DNA of 64,000 nucleotides from Paraburkholderia sp. PGU19 (GTDB lineage Bacteria; Pseudomonadota; Gammaproteobacteria; Burkholderiales; Burkholderiaceae): assembly GCF_013426915.1 (NCBI RefSeq), contig NZ_AP023180.1, forward strand, positions 682,001-746,000, in the 5' to 3' direction. Under the pieces are notes generated by a model, which had not been told where the DNA came from, did no database searches, and was given only the letters and a program-made list of their open reading frames with translations. Made by a program: the position numbers and the translations under genes. Shown here in pieces: positions 63,045 through 64,000 of this stretch. Position 1 is the first letter of the stretch; the number at the start of each line of letters is the position of its first letter.

Positions 63045-64000
63045 ATGAAGTTCGATACCGTCGTACTGGGTGGCGGCATGGTGGGCGTGTCGGTTGCCGT
63101 GCATCTGCAAAAGCGCGGGCTCAGTGTGGCGCTCGTCGATCGCAAGGCGCCGGGCAACGAGACGTCGTATGGCAATGCGGGACTGATCCAGCGCGAAGGC
63201 GTCTACCCGTATGCGTTTCCGCGCGACGCCAGCACGCTGCTGCGCTACGCGCGCAACCGCTCGCTCGATGTCCGCTATCACTTCAGCGCGATGCCGAAGC
63301 TGCTGCCGTTTCTGTACCGCTACTGGCACTACTCGCGCGCCGATCGGCATACGGCCATCGCGCGCTCGTATGCGACGCTGATCGAGCATTGCGTCAGCGA
63401 GCATCGCGCGTTGATCGACGCATCGGGCGCGCAGGCGCTGGTGCGCAAGGGCGGCTGGCTGAAAGTGTTTCGCAGCGCGCGCAAGCAGGACGCCGCGTTG
63501 CGCGACGTCGAGCGCTGGCAAGCCGAGTACGGCGTCACCTTCGACGCACTCGATGCAACGCAACTGAGGCGCGCGGAGCCGTCGCTGAGCCACGCGCTGC
63601 TGGGCGCGCTGCGCTACACCGACGCCGAGTCCGTCAGCGACCCCAATGCGCTCGTCACGGCCTACGCGCGTTACTTCGAGCAGCTTGGCGGGCGCATCTT
63701 CATCGGCGATGCGTCGACACTCGAACCGCACTGGAGCGTCGACACCGATGCGGGCCGTATCGACGCGCAGTCGGCCGTCATCTCGCTCGGGCCCTGGTCG
63801 GATACCGTCAGCGCGCGCTTCGGTTACCGGCTGCCGCTCGCGGTCAAGCGTGGCTATCACATGCACTACGCGGCGCAGGACGGCGCGAAGCTGAATCAAC
63901 CCGTGCTCGACACCGAGATCGGCTACATGATCACGCCGATGGCGCGTGGCATCCGGCTGACGACGGGCGCGGAACTGGCCGCCTGCGACGCGCCGGCCAC
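63045..64000 (+). CDS. FAD-dependent amine/amino-acid oxidase (DadA-like), partial
   Basis: The first 318 residues of a DAO-family flavoprotein, cut by the window edge. The FAD-binding start MKFDTVVLGGGMVGVSVAVH is complete, followed by YGNAGLIQREGVYP. The second FAD-contact block ISLGPWSDTV is present near residue 246. Likely oxidises a D-amino acid or amine to an imine. GAGGAT is upstream of ATG 63045. Follows ridA by 25 bp, in the same operon as the amidase and MFS genes. Confidence 0.88.
   Translation, partial: MKFDTVVLGGGMVGVSVAVHLQKRGLSVALVDRKAPGNETSYGNAGLIQREGVYPYAFPRDASTLLRYARNRSLDVRYHFSAMPKLLPFLYRYWHYSRADRHTAIARSYATLIEHCVSEHRALIDASGAQALVRKGGWLKVFRSARKQDAALRDVERWQAEYGVTFDALDATQLRRAEPSLSHALLGALRYTDAESVSDPNALVTAYARYFEQLGGRIFIGDASTLEPHWSVDTDAGRIDAQSAVISLGPWSDTVSARFGYRLPLAVKRGYHMHYAAQDGAKLNQPVLDTEIGYMITPMARGIRLTTGAELAACDAPA

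Overview
The window comes from a high-GC betaproteobacterium, most likely Paraburkholderia or a close relative of Burkholderia. The evidence is gene content typical of that group (E. coli-type ArgG, NodT/HAE1-RND pump, ribose operon with an ABC importer, DyP-encapsulin pair, Pseudomonas-type NAD formate dehydrogenase), strong GGAG-type ribosome binding sites and a dispersed hairpin repeat at about 19.4 kb. No rRNA, tRNA, CRISPR array or intact insertion sequence was seen. The gene mix (sugar, aromatic and amide catabolism, stress sensing, few essential genes) looks like a secondary chromosome or an accessory part of the main replicon; this is an inference.

Layout. 0.2-1.4 kb: a small RRM-like protein and a PPK2 polyphosphate kinase. 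1.5-9.2 kb (minus): an adaptor, HAE1-RND pump and NodT outer-membrane factor operon that ends in an MCE/PqiB protein. 9.6-13.9 kb: an orphan TAXI-type binding protein, an AI-2E/PerM-family permease and a SulP transporter. 14.0-19.2 kb: a hypothetical protein, argG, a DUF421 membrane protein and phosphoketolase. 19.2-19.9 kb: dispersed-repeat DNA. 19.9-23.3 kb: a hexapeptide acyltransferase, a cytochrome b561/catalase-like pair and two uncharacterised proteins.

23.5-30.0 kb is the most coherent uncharacterised unit. It has a near-perfect sigma-54 promoter with a palindromic site about 100 bp upstream, then a FlK-like thioesterase, a PaaK-like CoA ligase, an enoyl-CoA hydratase, a HAD hydrolase, a LivK-like binding protein and a sigma-54 activator carrying GAFTGA. 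The last four of the five structural genes are joined by ATGA overlaps. I read it as a CoA-dependent acid catabolic operon of unknown substrate.

30-36.4 kb: HxlR regulator with divergent quinone-oxidoreductase-like enzyme, two uncharacterised secreted proteins, a scrambled GlxA-type AraC gene built from three pieces, and mobA-mobR (3-hydroxybenzoate 4-hydroxylase type). 36.6-42.8 kb: rbsK-rbsD-rbsA-rbsC-rbsB plus a Cra-like LacI regulator. 42.9-48.3 kb: a stress and sensing island with an orphan RsbR/STAS protein, a GAF-PAS-HisKA_2 kinase, a single-domain receiver, small unknown proteins and a formaldehyde-activating-enzyme homologue lacking the catalytic histidine.

48.5-50.4 kb: DyP peroxidase with an intact cargo-loading peptide, overlapping its encapsulin shell gene. 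50.5-56.9 kb: metR/metE divergent pair, then M24 peptidase, LysR regulator and formate dehydrogenase on the minus strand. 57-59 kb: a di-Mop molybdate-binding protein, a beta-propeller lipoprotein and a SnoaL-like protein. 59-64 kb: an XRE-cupin regulator divergent from an MFS transporter, an amidase broken by a one-base frameshift, a RidA protein and an FAD-dependent oxidase that runs off the window; together these look like amide/amine catabolism.
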